A DNA stretch of 31,604 nucleotides, from IMG/VR virus record IMGVR_UViG_3300036770_002247, positions 1 through 31,604 of that record, one strand, 5' to 3'. Position 1 is the first letter of the stretch. Each line of letters begins with the position of its first letter. The notes below the pieces were generated by a model that made no database searches, was not told where the DNA came from, and saw only the letters and a program-made list of their open reading frames with translations. A program made the position numbers and the translations under genes. Shown here piece by piece: positions 1 through 6,430 of this stretch. The DNA comes from a virus.

Positions 1-195
1 CTGACGATCCGTTCCGCTAATGTGGATGACGCAGTACTCTTCCGTCTCTAGGCACAAGAGCCTGTCACCTCGGCGGTATTTAGGTTTCTCAAGTGCTTGG
101 CGCAAGGCCGTTGTAACCTTTTCTAGCAAGCCAATCCATTCACGCTTACCGAGTTTGCAAAGGCCGCATATACATTCAACAGGCTCTTGTTTCAT
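1..195 (-). CDS. Partial small phage protein, N-terminal part; runs off the left edge
   Basis: The minus strand reads from an ATG at 195 to the window edge for 65 codons with no stop. The N-terminus carries closely spaced cysteines (CICGLC at residues 8-13), then a basic helical stretch and a YRRGDRLLCLE segment. The ATG overlaps the stop of the upstream 27-aa ORF as ATGA, which argues for coupled translation. I do not recognise a family. If the window is circular, the frame continues without a stop into the gene at 31335-31604, giving one protein of about 154 aa. A plus-strand ORF over the same bases looks like a shadow. Confidence 0.6.
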   Translation of the reverse strand, partial: MKQEPVECICGLCKLGKREWIGLLEKVTTALRQALEKPKYRRGDRLLCLETEEYCVIHISGTDRQ

Positions 196-275
196 AGCAT
201 CCCCCAAACAATCAAGGCATAGACAAGACCGAACAACGCACCACCGGCAATAAGACTAAAGTTTGATGATTTCAT
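192..275 (-). CDS. 27-aa single-span membrane peptide
   Basis: A short minus-strand ORF starts at ATG 275, just 4 nt after the stop of the 280-630 gene, and ends in an ATGA overlap with the next gene. It encodes a polar start (MKSSNFS) followed by a continuous hydrophobic stretch of about 19 residues rich in Leu, Ile, Val, Gly and Ala. That predicts one membrane helix filling the whole peptide. Its tight position between two leftward genes supports translation, although the Shine-Dalgarno is weak. Function unknown; it could be a small membrane effector. Confidence 0.45.
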   Translation of the reverse strand: MKSSNFSLIAGGALFGLVYALIVWGML

Positions 276-279
276 GGCT

Positions 280-630
280 TTACTCGCAACGTAGGACTTG
301 GTAATGGTCACCGGCTGAGCAGCTCTTGTAAGAACCTTTCCCCCAGCGATCAGAGCACCAGGCTGTTACAGCTCCAGAAAGAGCCTTTTTGTCATGAGGC
401 CCAAAAGGAATACAAGCAACATCTCCGATTTTTACGTCTTGCAAAAACGGCACAAAATATTTTGCATAAGTGCCAGGTGGTACGGTGTGATGTCGTTTCT
501 TAGGCTTTGCAGATTCCAGTTGCCCGTACTCAGTACCATCTGGAGAGATGATCTTGTACTGACAACCGGCAGCGGTTAAAAGATTCATCGCTTGATGGAT
601 CGTTTTTGTAATGATTGCTGGCTGTGTCAT
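280..630 (-). CDS. Conserved-type phage hypothetical protein (116 aa), first gene of the leftward operon
   Basis: The minus-strand ORF begins at ATG 630 behind a good Shine-Dalgarno (AGGAGA, about 5 nt upstream). The N-terminal third has a helix followed by a short strand-rich segment; the middle is basic (KPKKRHH), and the C-terminal half contains GDVACIPFG and AVTAWCSDRWGKGSY, a pattern I associate with small unassigned phage proteins. A basic region with an invariant-looking AWCS would suit nucleic-acid binding, but that is inference. It is promoter-proximal in the leftward operon, so an early regulatory role is possible. Confidence 0.75.
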   Translation of the reverse strand: MTQPAIITKTIHQAMNLLTAAGCQYKIISPDGTEYGQLESAKPKKRHHTVPPGTYAKYFVPFLQDVKIGDVACIPFGPHDKKALSGAVTAWCSDRWGKGSYKSCSAGDHYQVLRCE

Positions 631-759
631 AGTTTCTCCTGTGTTTTGGTCTTATTAGCTTAATCCTTTTAGGCTATATGTCTAGCCCTTTTGGACTATA
701 TTTTTGATTCGTAGCATTTGTGCGACACATTCAGAAAAAAGAGCAGATAGACTTTCGGC
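631..759. promoter_or_regulatory. Divergent control region between leftward and rightward operons
   Basis: This is the only gap from which transcription must leave in both directions: leftward from 630 and rightward from 760. It is visibly A/T-rich and holds a 15-bp direct repeat (665-679 and 687-701). A leftward -35-like TAGACA (minus strand, about 684-679) lies upstream of the 630 start, with a poor -10 candidate. No convincing rightward sigma-70 promoter could be fixed by eye. Divergent early promoters with operators between them are usual in phages; the exact start sites are not visible. Confidence 0.55.
665..701. repeat. Direct repeat, 15 bp twice, spaced 22 bp (operator candidate)
   Basis: CCTTTTAGGCTATAT (665-679) is repeated as CCTTTTGGACTATAT (687-701), with 13 of 15 positions identical. 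The start-to-start spacing is 22 bp, about two helical turns, so a protein bound to each copy would sit on the same face of the DNA. The pair lies in the centre of the divergent control region and covers likely promoter elements. A repressor or activator operator is the simplest reading. No cognate regulator is proven. Confidence 0.5.
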
Positions 760-1077
760 ATGGCAAAAACATCACCAACACAGCGATCGCTTCAGCTCAT
801 GCGGGATAGAGGTTGTCTTGCAGAGGTGGTGGAGCGATGGAATCCGCACTCACGCACCAGGCACGATCTCTGGGGGTTTGTAGACATCATCTGCCTGGAT
901 GACAACCAGGTGATCGCTGTGCAATCAACCTCAAGATCCAACATGAGTGCTCGAATTCGCAAGATAGAAGAACACGAGAACCTCGCAGCGGTCCTGAGAG
1001 CTGGCATCCAGATCGTGGTTCACGGTTGGAAGAAGGACAAAGCTGGCAAGTGGCTTGTTGACGAGTTTACTTTTTAG
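760..1077 (+). CDS. Small PD-(D/E)XK nuclease-like protein
   Basis: A 105-aa protein opens the rightward early operon. It resembles a widespread family of short phage proteins starting with MAK..SPTQRSL and carrying a WNPHSRTRHDLWGFVDI segment, then an AVQSTS strand. The D in FVDI (about residue 42) and the following strand fit the core of a PD-(D/E)XK nuclease fold. The usual E-x-K is replaced by Q-x-T/S (VQST), so activity is uncertain. A conserved HGW near residue 88 follows. Likely a nucleic-acid-processing protein acting early, or a structural derivative of such a nuclease. Confidence 0.7.
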   Translation: MAKTSPTQRSLQLMRDRGCLAEVVERWNPHSRTRHDLWGFVDIICLDDNQVIAVQSTSRSNMSARIRKIEEHENLAAVLRAGIQIVVHGWKKDKAGKWLVDEFTF

Positions 1078-1124
1078 GATTATGGTTTGCGGAGTACGGC
1101 TAGGGTAGCTCCCGAAAAGCAGAT

Positions 1125-1161
1125 TCCTTCACCTGCCTGCCAATACTCCCATCGTGAAGGA
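1125..1161. repeat. 8-bp perfect inverted repeat in a short gap
   Basis: TCCTTCAC at 1125-1132 is mirrored by GTGAAGGA at 1154-1161, with 21 bp between. It sits in the 102-bp gap before the DUF1376 gene. There is no T-tract after the right arm, so it is not a standard terminator. In RNA the right arm is close to the ribosome-binding site of the next gene (GAAGGAAAG), so it may be an operator or may affect translation. Chance cannot be excluded. Confidence 0.3.
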
Positions 1162-1179
1162 GACTTTTGAAGGAAAGTT

Positions 1180-1860
1180 ATGCACTACTACCCCCACCAT
1201 ATCGGGGACTTCTTGCGGGATACCGCATCACTTAGTCCAACAGAATCCTACTTTTATTTGAGGCTGATTTGGCTTTACTACGAGTCAGAAAGCCCGTTGC
1301 CAGATGACCCAGAAGTCTTGGCTTTCAAGATAGGAGCAAGAGATCATCTCGAATCTGTTTCGCTTCTGTTGCGGACCTTTTTCAGATATGAATCGGATCT
1401 GAAATCATATCGGCATCAGAGAATTGACCTCGAGATTTCCAAGTATCAGAAGAAGGCAGCTTCTGCAAAGGTTGCGAATCGCAAACGATGGGCATCTGAA
1501 ATGGATCTGAAATCAGATGCGGATCAGATCCCAACCAATAACCAAGAACCAATAACCAATATAAGTAAGCAAAAAAATAGTTTTGCAAAGCCTGATGGTG
1601 TTCCTGATGATCTTTGGCAAGACTTTAAGCAGACAAGAAAAGCCAAACGAGCACCGATAACAAAAGTTGCAATGGATGGCATACAGAGAGAAGCAAAGTT
1701 GGCAGGCATCCATCTTGGTGATGCTTTGAGAATTGTTTGCGAAAGAGGTTGGACTAGTTTTAAAGCAGATTGGTATTTAAACGATAAGGCGAAGCCTGCA
1801 AGCCAAAAAACGGACACAGCACCGCGCCAGCTTGATTCGATCATGAAGGGGGCTTTGTGA
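1180..1860 (+). CDS. DUF1376 (YdaU-type) replication-associated protein
   Basis: The first ~95 residues match the DUF1376 pattern: a start of the MHYYPHHIGDFLRDT type, then an LSPTESYFYLRLIWLYY helix, and a PLPDD loop. Such proteins sit at the start of phage replication modules, next to helicase or helicase-loader genes, and are thought to be replication-initiation factors. A basic, low-complexity linker (about 96-140) leads to a helical C-terminal domain containing LWQDFKQTRKAKRAPIT, a pattern seen in other phage replication proteins. The ATG has a good Shine-Dalgarno (AAGGAAA). The stop overlaps the next start by 4 nt. Confidence 0.8.
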   Translation: MHYYPHHIGDFLRDTASLSPTESYFYLRLIWLYYESESPLPDDPEVLAFKIGARDHLESVSLLLRTFFRYESDLKSYRHQRIDLEISKYQKKAASAKVANRKRWASEMDLKSDADQIPTNNQEPITNISKQKNSFAKPDGVPDDLWQDFKQTRKAKRAPITKVAMDGIQREAKLAGIHLGDALRIVCERGWTSFKADWYLNDKAKPASQKTDTAPRQLDSIMKGAL

Positions 1861-2171
1861 TGGACCCAGACTTGCAAATCATCAGAGACGCTTGCCTGGC
1901 TAATCTTTGCAAATCCATCTGGCTTGACTTCGATGGTGGTCACGAAGATCTGCTCGACATGGACCATCCCAAGGTCGATTGCAAGCAAAGAGACTGGCGG
2001 CGCATCAACTTCGGTTTTCTAAAAGGCCAGCGAGTGCATCTCATCGGAGCTGATGCTGATCGTCTTTTGCTAGCCAGAAAACGCATCGAGCTCTTTCAAC
2101 CATCTCGCATCATTGTCCATTACTGGCAAAACAGACCAGCACTTGTCTGGGATTCGGAGGTAGACGCATGA
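1857..2171 (+). CDS. Hypothetical protein in the replication operon (104 aa)
   Basis: The frame opens at GTG 1857, immediately followed by ATG 1860, overlapping the stop of the DUF1376 gene; either codon could be used. The protein mixes short helices and strands: an N-terminal helix (LQIIRDACLANLCKSIWLDF), an acidic DGGHEDLLDMDHP segment and a C-terminal RIIVHYWQNRPALVW strand. I do not recognise a family. It is locked into the early operon by overlaps at both ends, so a role in DNA metabolism is inferred from context only. Confidence 0.65.
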   Translation: MMDPDLQIIRDACLANLCKSIWLDFDGGHEDLLDMDHPKVDCKQRDWRRINFGFLKGQRVHLIGADADRLLLARKRIELFQPSRIIVHYWQNRPALVWDSEVDA

Positions 2172-2365
2172 ACCAGATAGAGAGGAAGGCTATAAAAGAG
2201 GCAATAGAGGCTCTACAAGCGATTATAGATGCCAAGGCATGCCTAGACCTTCTGCAAGCAGAAAAACGCGTCAGCGAGGCTGTAATCGCTTTAGAGATGC
2301 TATTGCAAGCTGACAGCATGATCCGCAACAAACCATTTATTTCAACTGAAGGAGATCGAGCATGA
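2168..2365 (+). CDS. Small helical hypothetical protein (65 aa)
   Basis: Starts by an ATGA overlap with the preceding gene and ends by another ATGA overlap with ssb. The sequence is almost all predicted helix, with alternating charged and aliphatic residues from residue 3 to about 53 and repeated Ala-rich heptad-like spacing, so a coiled coil is plausible. No family is recognised. Its place directly before ssb suggests a small partner in replication or recombination, but nothing in the sequence proves it. Confidence 0.6.
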   Translation: MNQIERKAIKEAIEALQAIIDAKACLDLLQAEKRVSEAVIALEMLLQADSMIRNKPFISTEGDRA

Positions 2366-2748
2366 ATAAAGTTGTACTGATAGGCAGGGCAGGCAGCGAA
2401 CCAGAGATCAGAAAAGCAGGAGATGTACCTGTTGCTAACTTCTCTTTGGCAACCTCAGAGATCCGAGGTAAAGGAGACGATCGCAAAGAGGAAACAGAGT
2501 GGCATCGGGTCCAAGTCTGGGGCAAGCTCGCTGAAATCTGTGCAAGCTATGTTTACAAGGGTCAGCTGCTTGCGGTGGAAGGCAAGATCAAAACTCGCAA
2601 ATGGAAGGACAAGGAAGGCAACGACAAACAAAGCACTGAGATTGTGGCTGAGCAAGTTCAGATGCTAAGCAAGCAAGACAAGCCTGCAAGCAAAACTCAG
2701 CCTGCCAAGCCTGAGCTCAATAACGACATCGACGACATTCCTTTTTAA
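2362..2748 (+). CDS. ssb: Single-stranded DNA-binding protein
   Basis: A 128-aa SSB. The OB-fold runs from residue 1 to about 105, opening with MNKVVLIGRAGSEPEIR and including NFSLATSE and EWHRVQVWGKLAEI, all typical bacterial or phage SSB blocks. A short Pro/Lys/Gln linker follows, and the protein ends in the acidic tail DIDDIPF, the conserved tip that binds partner enzymes. It coats ssDNA during replication and supports the annealing protein encoded at 30253-30828. A strong Shine-Dalgarno (GGAG) precedes the ATG, which overlaps the previous stop. Confidence 0.95.
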   Translation: MNKVVLIGRAGSEPEIRKAGDVPVANFSLATSEIRGKGDDRKEETEWHRVQVWGKLAEICASYVYKGQLLAVEGKIKTRKWKDKEGNDKQSTEIVAEQVQMLSKQDKPASKTQPAKPELNNDIDDIPF

Positions 2749-2757
2749 GGAGCGATC

Positions 2758-3120
2758 ATGGATCTCACACAGAGGCAGAAAAACTATCTGAGCTATATCG
2801 AGAAAAGAAAAATACCACCAAGCTCACGAGACATCGCATTGCAAAACAAAGATGGACCAGACATCGCGCAGCGTACCCTGATGTCATTGGTCAGACTTGG
2901 ATTGTTAGAGTCTTTCGAGCAACGAGACCAGTGGGGTGCAAAGCGTAGGCATTACAAGGTTGCTGATCCTGATAAACCCAAGGTCGTGCGAGCAGCTCCT
3001 GCAAAGCCACAAAAAAAGGTCGAGATTTCTAGCCCAGCAAGCATTGCACTAAAAGCACAAAAGAATTCAGACGGTCCCTGCTGGCATAACCCGTTTGCAA
3101 TGGGAGCAAGCCATGTATAA
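2758..3120 (+). CDS. Winged-helix DNA-binding protein (LexA N-terminal-like)
   Basis: The N-terminal ~65 residues look like a winged helix: LTQRQKNYLSYIEKRKIPPS resembles the LexA DNA-binding domain start (helix, then PPS-R-DIA), followed by a second helix (RTLMSLVRLGLLE) and a wing with basic residues (WGAKRRHYKV). The C-terminal half is a Lys/Ala/Pro-rich tail without a LexA peptidase domain. It may be a transcription or replication regulator. A Shine-Dalgarno (AAGGAG) precedes ATG 2758, and the end overlaps the next gene, which encodes a second wHTH. Confidence 0.7.
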   Translation: MDLTQRQKNYLSYIEKRKIPPSSRDIALQNKDGPDIAQRTLMSLVRLGLLESFEQRDQWGAKRRHYKVADPDKPKVVRAAPAKPQKKVEISSPASIALKAQKNSDGPCWHNPFAMGASHV

Positions 3121-3493
3121 AAAACGTGGACTCACTGACTTTGGCAGAGATCAGCCATTGACGCACCTGGTGGTCATGGAGCTTGCAAGGAAATCAGGCT
3201 TTGCATCCAAGCTGTATGACAAACCCTTGCAGCAGTTTGCAAAGCTGATTATCACGGCTGCCAACCCAAGACCGATCACCAAAACACAGAAGATCTATTT
3301 GCAAGCCATTGCTCAGCCAAAAACCTTGCAAGACCTTGCAAAGCAATTCGGCTGCACGACTGAAGGAGCAAGAAAGCACCTAAAAGCTCTGATCCAGCGC
3401 GGCCTGGCTGACAAAGAGATCAGGTTTCAGAAGCGATCGGGTCGTGACAAAGGAGCCTGGGCATTTCACTACATAGCAAAGGAAAAACGATGA
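3113..3493 (+). CDS. Winged-helix DNA-binding protein
   Basis: I place the start at ATG 3113, overlapping the previous stop as ATGTATAA and preceded by GGGAG about 6 nt upstream; an in-frame start further upstream at 3095 is possible. The C-terminal ~75 residues contain a clear helix-turn-helix with wing: IYLQAIAQPKTLQDLAKQFG, then TTEGARKHLKALIQRGLADK. This fits an ArsR/MarR-like or replication-protein wHTH. The N-terminal part is unassigned. Two adjacent wHTH genes in the early operon suggest origin recognition or early regulation; I cannot separate these options. Confidence 0.7.
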   Translation: MYKKRGLTDFGRDQPLTHLVVMELARKSGFASKLYDKPLQQFAKLIITAANPRPITKTQKIYLQAIAQPKTLQDLAKQFGCTTEGARKHLKALIQRGLADKEIRFQKRSGRDKGAWAFHYIAKEKR

Positions 3494-3723
3494 GACACGA
3501 TCTTCACTTGCTTTGGATCAAGCATTGCAAAGCGCATGGACTAGACCCTGGCAATCAGCACAATCTAAAACTATTTCGAGCTGGAGCTGAGGCTGAGAAT
3601 GAATGCTGCGATGAGGCTATTGCCAAGCTGCACGACTTCTATCTTGAGACCGACACGGCAGCACTAGACATCATCGAGGAATGCTCAATTGCAATCTGTG
3701 AGAGGTGGTTAGATGGACATTGA
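3490..3723 (+). CDS. Hypothetical protein (77 aa)
   Basis: Joined to the preceding gene by an ATGA overlap and to the following one by an 11-nt overlap. The product is helical, acidic in its second half, and has three cysteines (NECCDEA and ECSIAIC). No family is recognised. Codon use resembles its neighbours, and its place before the helicase gene suggests a role in the replication module. Confidence 0.55.
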   Translation: MRHDLHLLWIKHCKAHGLDPGNQHNLKLFRAGAEAENECCDEAIAKLHDFYLETDTAALDIIEECSIAICERWLDGH

Positions 3724-3895
3724 TCGCATGGCAAGAAAAGCAATCGTGAATGACCTCATCGAGAAAACACCGGCGATGGTCAAGCAAGATATTCAAATGG
3801 AGCTTTTGCTTGAGCAAATCATCGAGCTTGAGAAAACCTCTGAGCTTTTGCTTGCGGAAGCTGAACGGATCGCCAGGAGGTTTGGATGCAGATAA
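3713..3895 (+). CDS. Short coiled-coil-like hypothetical protein (60 aa)
   Basis: Overlaps genes on both sides (11 and 10 nt). The product is nearly all helix, with a run of Leu/Ile at heptad-like spacing from MELLLEQIIELEKTSELLL to the C-terminus, so a coiled coil or dimer is likely. No family is recognised. The arrangement directly before the helicase recalls small helicase-loader or adaptor genes, but that is context only. Confidence 0.5.
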   Translation: MDIDRMARKAIVNDLIEKTPAMVKQDIQMELLLEQIIELEKTSELLLAEAERIARRFGCR

Positions 3896-4800
3896 TTCAT
3901 CCTGGTGAGCTGAGAGAGGTCGAAGAGGCAGAGACGCTAACCAAGTTGCTTACGGCTGCGGACGTGATCGACGAGATGATCGAGCAGCTGCACGAACCTG
4001 AAAAGCGAGAGCAGACCTGGACGCTTCCTTGGCAAAAAACGCATCTTGATTTTAAGTTTCGAGCTGGAGAAGTGACCGTCTGGGCTGGCAGCAATGGATC
4101 AGGCAAGTCACTCATCACAGGTCAAGTGGCTTTGTCGCTGATGGACCAGGGCGCAAAGGTTTGCATCGCCAGTTTCGAGATGAAACCCAGCAGGACCATT
4201 GCTCGCATGATGAGGCAGTTCAGCTCACGCATCGGTTATGGCGAAGATCACCTAAGAAGTTTTGCTGATCGGTACGGCGACAAACTTTATCTTTTCGATC
4301 AGCAAGGCATGTGTCCACCGCACCAGGCAATCAACCTCTGCAAGTTTGTATCTGGCAAGCTACAGATCCAGCATGTCATGATTGATTCGCTGATGAAGGT
4401 TGTCCGAGGCGAAGATGACTACAACGCACAGAAAGACGCAGTGGATGCGCTGACAGCGGTTGCTCGTGATACTGGGCAGCATATCCACCTGGTGCATCAC
4501 ATTCGCAAGCTTAAGACCGAGGATGAGATTCCAGGGAAGTTTGATCTGCGAGGATCGAGCTCGATCACTGACCAGGTTGACAATGTGCTGATCGTCTGGC
4601 GAAACAAACGCAAAGAGAATGACAGAAGAGAAGGCAAGATCTTTGATCCTGCTCATCCTGATGCCATGATTATTTGTGAGAAGCAGCGCAACGGCGAGAC
4701 CGAACCAAGAATCGGATTATTCTTCAGTGGTGAGGGCATGAAGTATTACGAAAACCCAGTAGCAGGTGGAGGTGCATGGCATGACCCAGAGCAATTCTGA
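3886..4800 (+). CDS. DnaB/RecA-like replicative helicase (ATPase domain only)
   Basis: A 304-aa ATPase of the DnaB C-terminal / T7 gp4-Twinkle helicase type. Walker A is GSNGSGKS at residues 68-75; a catalytic Glu lies in IASFEMKP (about 98); Walker B is HVMIDSLMKV with D167. A His motif follows (HLVHHIRK, about 201-208), and the GSSSITDQVDNVLIVWR segment (about 222-238) corresponds to motif 4 with its arginine finger region. The first ~50 residues are a short helical N-terminus, and there is no primase or zinc domain, so a separate primase would have to come from the host. It probably unwinds phage DNA as a ring hexamer. Confidence 0.88.
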   Translation: MQIIHPGELREVEEAETLTKLLTAADVIDEMIEQLHEPEKREQTWTLPWQKTHLDFKFRAGEVTVWAGSNGSGKSLITGQVALSLMDQGAKVCIASFEMKPSRTIARMMRQFSSRIGYGEDHLRSFADRYGDKLYLFDQQGMCPPHQAINLCKFVSGKLQIQHVMIDSLMKVVRGEDDYNAQKDAVDALTAVARDTGQHIHLVHHIRKLKTEDEIPGKFDLRGSSSITDQVDNVLIVWRNKRKENDRREGKIFDPAHPDAMIICEKQRNGETEPRIGLFFSGEGMKYYENPVAGGGAWHDPEQF

Positions 4801-5074
4801 GATCCATTTAGATGATAAGAATCGACCTTGCAGCTGCTGCGGTACGGTTGCCCGATACTTTATGGGTTGCGGTCGTTGTCGCACCAGGGCTGCAAAATCT
4901 GAGCCTTGCAAGTTGCTGCGAGCTGCCTTAGTCGAAAACTTCGAGCGGCACTATGGACCCGTGCAAGATTGGAAAAGCGAACCCTGTTGCGACTGCAAGA
5001 CTTCCTGCAAACGCAAAGCCTATGTTGCTGAGGCTAAAGCGAAGGAGCTTTCCAAAGAGTTTTTCAGGAGGTGA
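4781..5074 (+). CDS. Cysteine-rich, zinc-ribbon-like protein (97 aa)
   Basis: Start chosen at ATG 4781, preceded by GGTGGAGG; an upstream in-frame GTG at 4766 is the alternative. The product has two cysteine clusters: CSCCG with a later CGRC (zinc-ribbon spacing), and CCDCKTSC near the C-terminus, with basic residues around them. That suggests zinc binding and possibly DNA contact. It overlaps the helicase stop by 20 nt. No named family is recognised. Confidence 0.65.
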   Translation: MTQSNSEIHLDDKNRPCSCCGTVARYFMGCGRCRTRAAKSEPCKLLRAALVENFERHYGPVQDWKSEPCCDCKTSCKRKAYVAEAKAKELSKEFFRR

Positions 5075-5075
5075 G

Positions 5076-5324
5076 ATGAGCGACCCAGTAAATCATCCAA
5101 AGCATTACACACAGCACCCTTCTGGCATCGAGTGCATCCAGGTCACCGAGCATTTCAACTTCAATATTGGCAATGCAATAAAGTATCTTTGGCGGCAAGG
5201 GCTTAAGAATGACTCGCTGGAGGATCTCAAGAAAGCTCGATGGTATGTGGACAGAGAGATCAGCAGACTGAGCAAGGATCAGGTTGCAGATGGCAAACAA
5301 TGGATTGAAGGTGTCAGCAAATGA
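5076..5324 (+). CDS. DUF3310 family protein
   Basis: The 82-aa product has the full DUF3310 signature: VNHPKHY at the start, GIECIQVTEHFNFNIGNAIK in the middle, and YLWRQGLKN followed by DLKKARWYVDREI. The family is common in phage early regions; its biochemical role is not firmly established, although it is often annotated beside nucleotide-metabolism genes. ATG 5076 follows a near-perfect Shine-Dalgarno (AGGAGGTGAG). The frame is open upstream, but those codons overlap the cysteine-rich gene and are unlikely to be used. The end overlaps the next gene by ATGA. Confidence 0.88.
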   Translation: MSDPVNHPKHYTQHPSGIECIQVTEHFNFNIGNAIKYLWRQGLKNDSLEDLKKARWYVDREISRLSKDQVADGKQWIEGVSK

Positions 5325-5521
5325 GCAATGAACAAAGAGCAATCGTCCTTGGCGAAGTGACGGTATCGGTCAATCGTCTTAGTCGTGAGCTTACAAAGAC
5401 GCAGGCAGGACTAGTTATCAACAGTCACCTAAGCCTTAGAGATCGGGCAAACATCGCGCAGCTGGCCTGCGATCTTATGACAGAAAGCTCTCGACTGATG
5501 GCTGCGATCGTGTCAGAATGA
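5321..5521 (+). CDS. Small hypothetical protein, last gene of the early operon (66 aa)
   Basis: Starts in an ATGA overlap with the DUF3310 gene and ends 29 nt before a strong terminator. The product is helical and amphipathic, with VNRLSRELTKTQ and LACDLMTESSRLMAAIV segments. No family is recognised. It is clearly part of the early operon by its coupling. Confidence 0.55.
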   Translation: MSNEQRAIVLGEVTVSVNRLSRELTKTQAGLVINSHLSLRDRANIAQLACDLMTESSRLMAAIVSE

Positions 5522-5550
5522 GTTGTCTCCTTTTTCCTCCTGTGTGGGTT

Positions 5551-5578
5551 TTCCCTTCTGTCGAAGGGAATTTTTTTT
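5551..5578 (+). terminator. Strong intrinsic terminator closing the early operon
   Basis: An 8-bp perfect stem (TTCCCTTC at 5551-5558 with GAAGGGAA at 5563-5570) closes a TGTC loop and is followed directly by eight T residues (5571-5578). This is a textbook rho-independent terminator for rightward transcripts. It lies between the early replication genes and the packaging genes, and the ribosome-binding site of the next gene begins within a base of the T-tract, so late transcription must read through it or start nearby. Confidence 0.9.
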
Positions 5579-5587
5579 GGAGGGCTC

Positions 5588-6298
5588 GTGTTTAACATTA
5601 AAGTCGAATCTGACAAGTTCATCAAAGACTTGAAGAGCAAAGAGCAGGCAATCAAAGTCGAGACAGCAAAGGCACTGACCTTTACGGCTGAGGCTGTGCA
5701 GAAGCACCTGGTCGAAGAGATGAAGATCGTTTTTGATCGCCCAACTCCATTCACACTGCGAAGCCTTTATAAGATCTCTGCTCGACCAAACAACTTGCTT
5801 GCTCGTGTGTTCTTCAAAGACTTTGCAGGCAAAGGCACTCCGGCTGCGACCTACCTCATGCCACAGGTCTACGGTGGTCCAAGAAAAGCCAAGCGGTCTG
5901 AGCGAGCATTGCAAGCTGGCGGCCTAATCCTTGGATCTCAGTTCATCGTGCCTGGCAGAGATCAACCACTCAACAAATATGGCAACATCACGCAAGGCAA
6001 GATTACTTCCATTCTCTCTGGCCTGAAAGCATCTCCTGATCCTTATCAGAATGTGACGCAGCGCAGCAGAAAGAGACGGACATCCTCTTACTTTGTGATC
6101 CGAGAAGATGGGACACCGACTGTCATCATGGAGCGCAGAGGGGATGTTCTTAGGCGAGTGCTTGCGGTTACTAAACAGCCAACGTACAAAAAACGCTTTC
6201 GCTTCTGGGAAATCTCCGAAGAGGTCTCACGCCAGGTCTTACCTCAGAAGCTGGAGTCGGCAATCCGGCGGCTAAATGCTCGCAATGCAATGGCATGA
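5588..6298 (+). CDS. Putative virion-associated protein (236 aa), first gene after the terminator
   Basis: Starts at GTG 5588 behind GGAGG. The N-terminal half (DKFIKDLKSKEQAIKVETAK, then TAEAVQKHLVEEM and a PTPFTLRSLYK segment) resembles phage neck or tail-completion proteins of the HK97 gp10 / minor-tail type: a helix that contacts partners, followed by a basic central part. The rest is basic and has a FVIREDGTPTVIMERRG strand pair. I cannot name the family. It is unusual for a neck-like protein to precede the terminase, so its assignment as structural is moderate. Confidence 0.55.
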   Translation: MFNIKVESDKFIKDLKSKEQAIKVETAKALTFTAEAVQKHLVEEMKIVFDRPTPFTLRSLYKISARPNNLLARVFFKDFAGKGTPAATYLMPQVYGGPRKAKRSERALQAGGLILGSQFIVPGRDQPLNKYGNITQGKITSILSGLKASPDPYQNVTQRSRKRRTSSYFVIREDGTPTVIMERRGDVLRRVLAVTKQPTYKKRFRFWEISEEVSRQVLPQKLESAIRRLNARNAMA

Positions 6299-6430
6299 CT
6301 TTGTTGCGCGAAAACAACAATGCAAATATTTTTTGGCTCCCTTCAGAGCAATTCGTTTGCGGGTAATTCGGACCCCGATAAAAAACTAGCGACAGATTCT
6401 ATTCATGGTCTTTCATTACAGGAGCGAGCA

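Noticed and set aside
20-253. Plus-strand ORF of 77 codons at the left edge
   Set aside because: It lies opposite a coupled set of minus-strand genes and has the biased composition of an antisense shadow.
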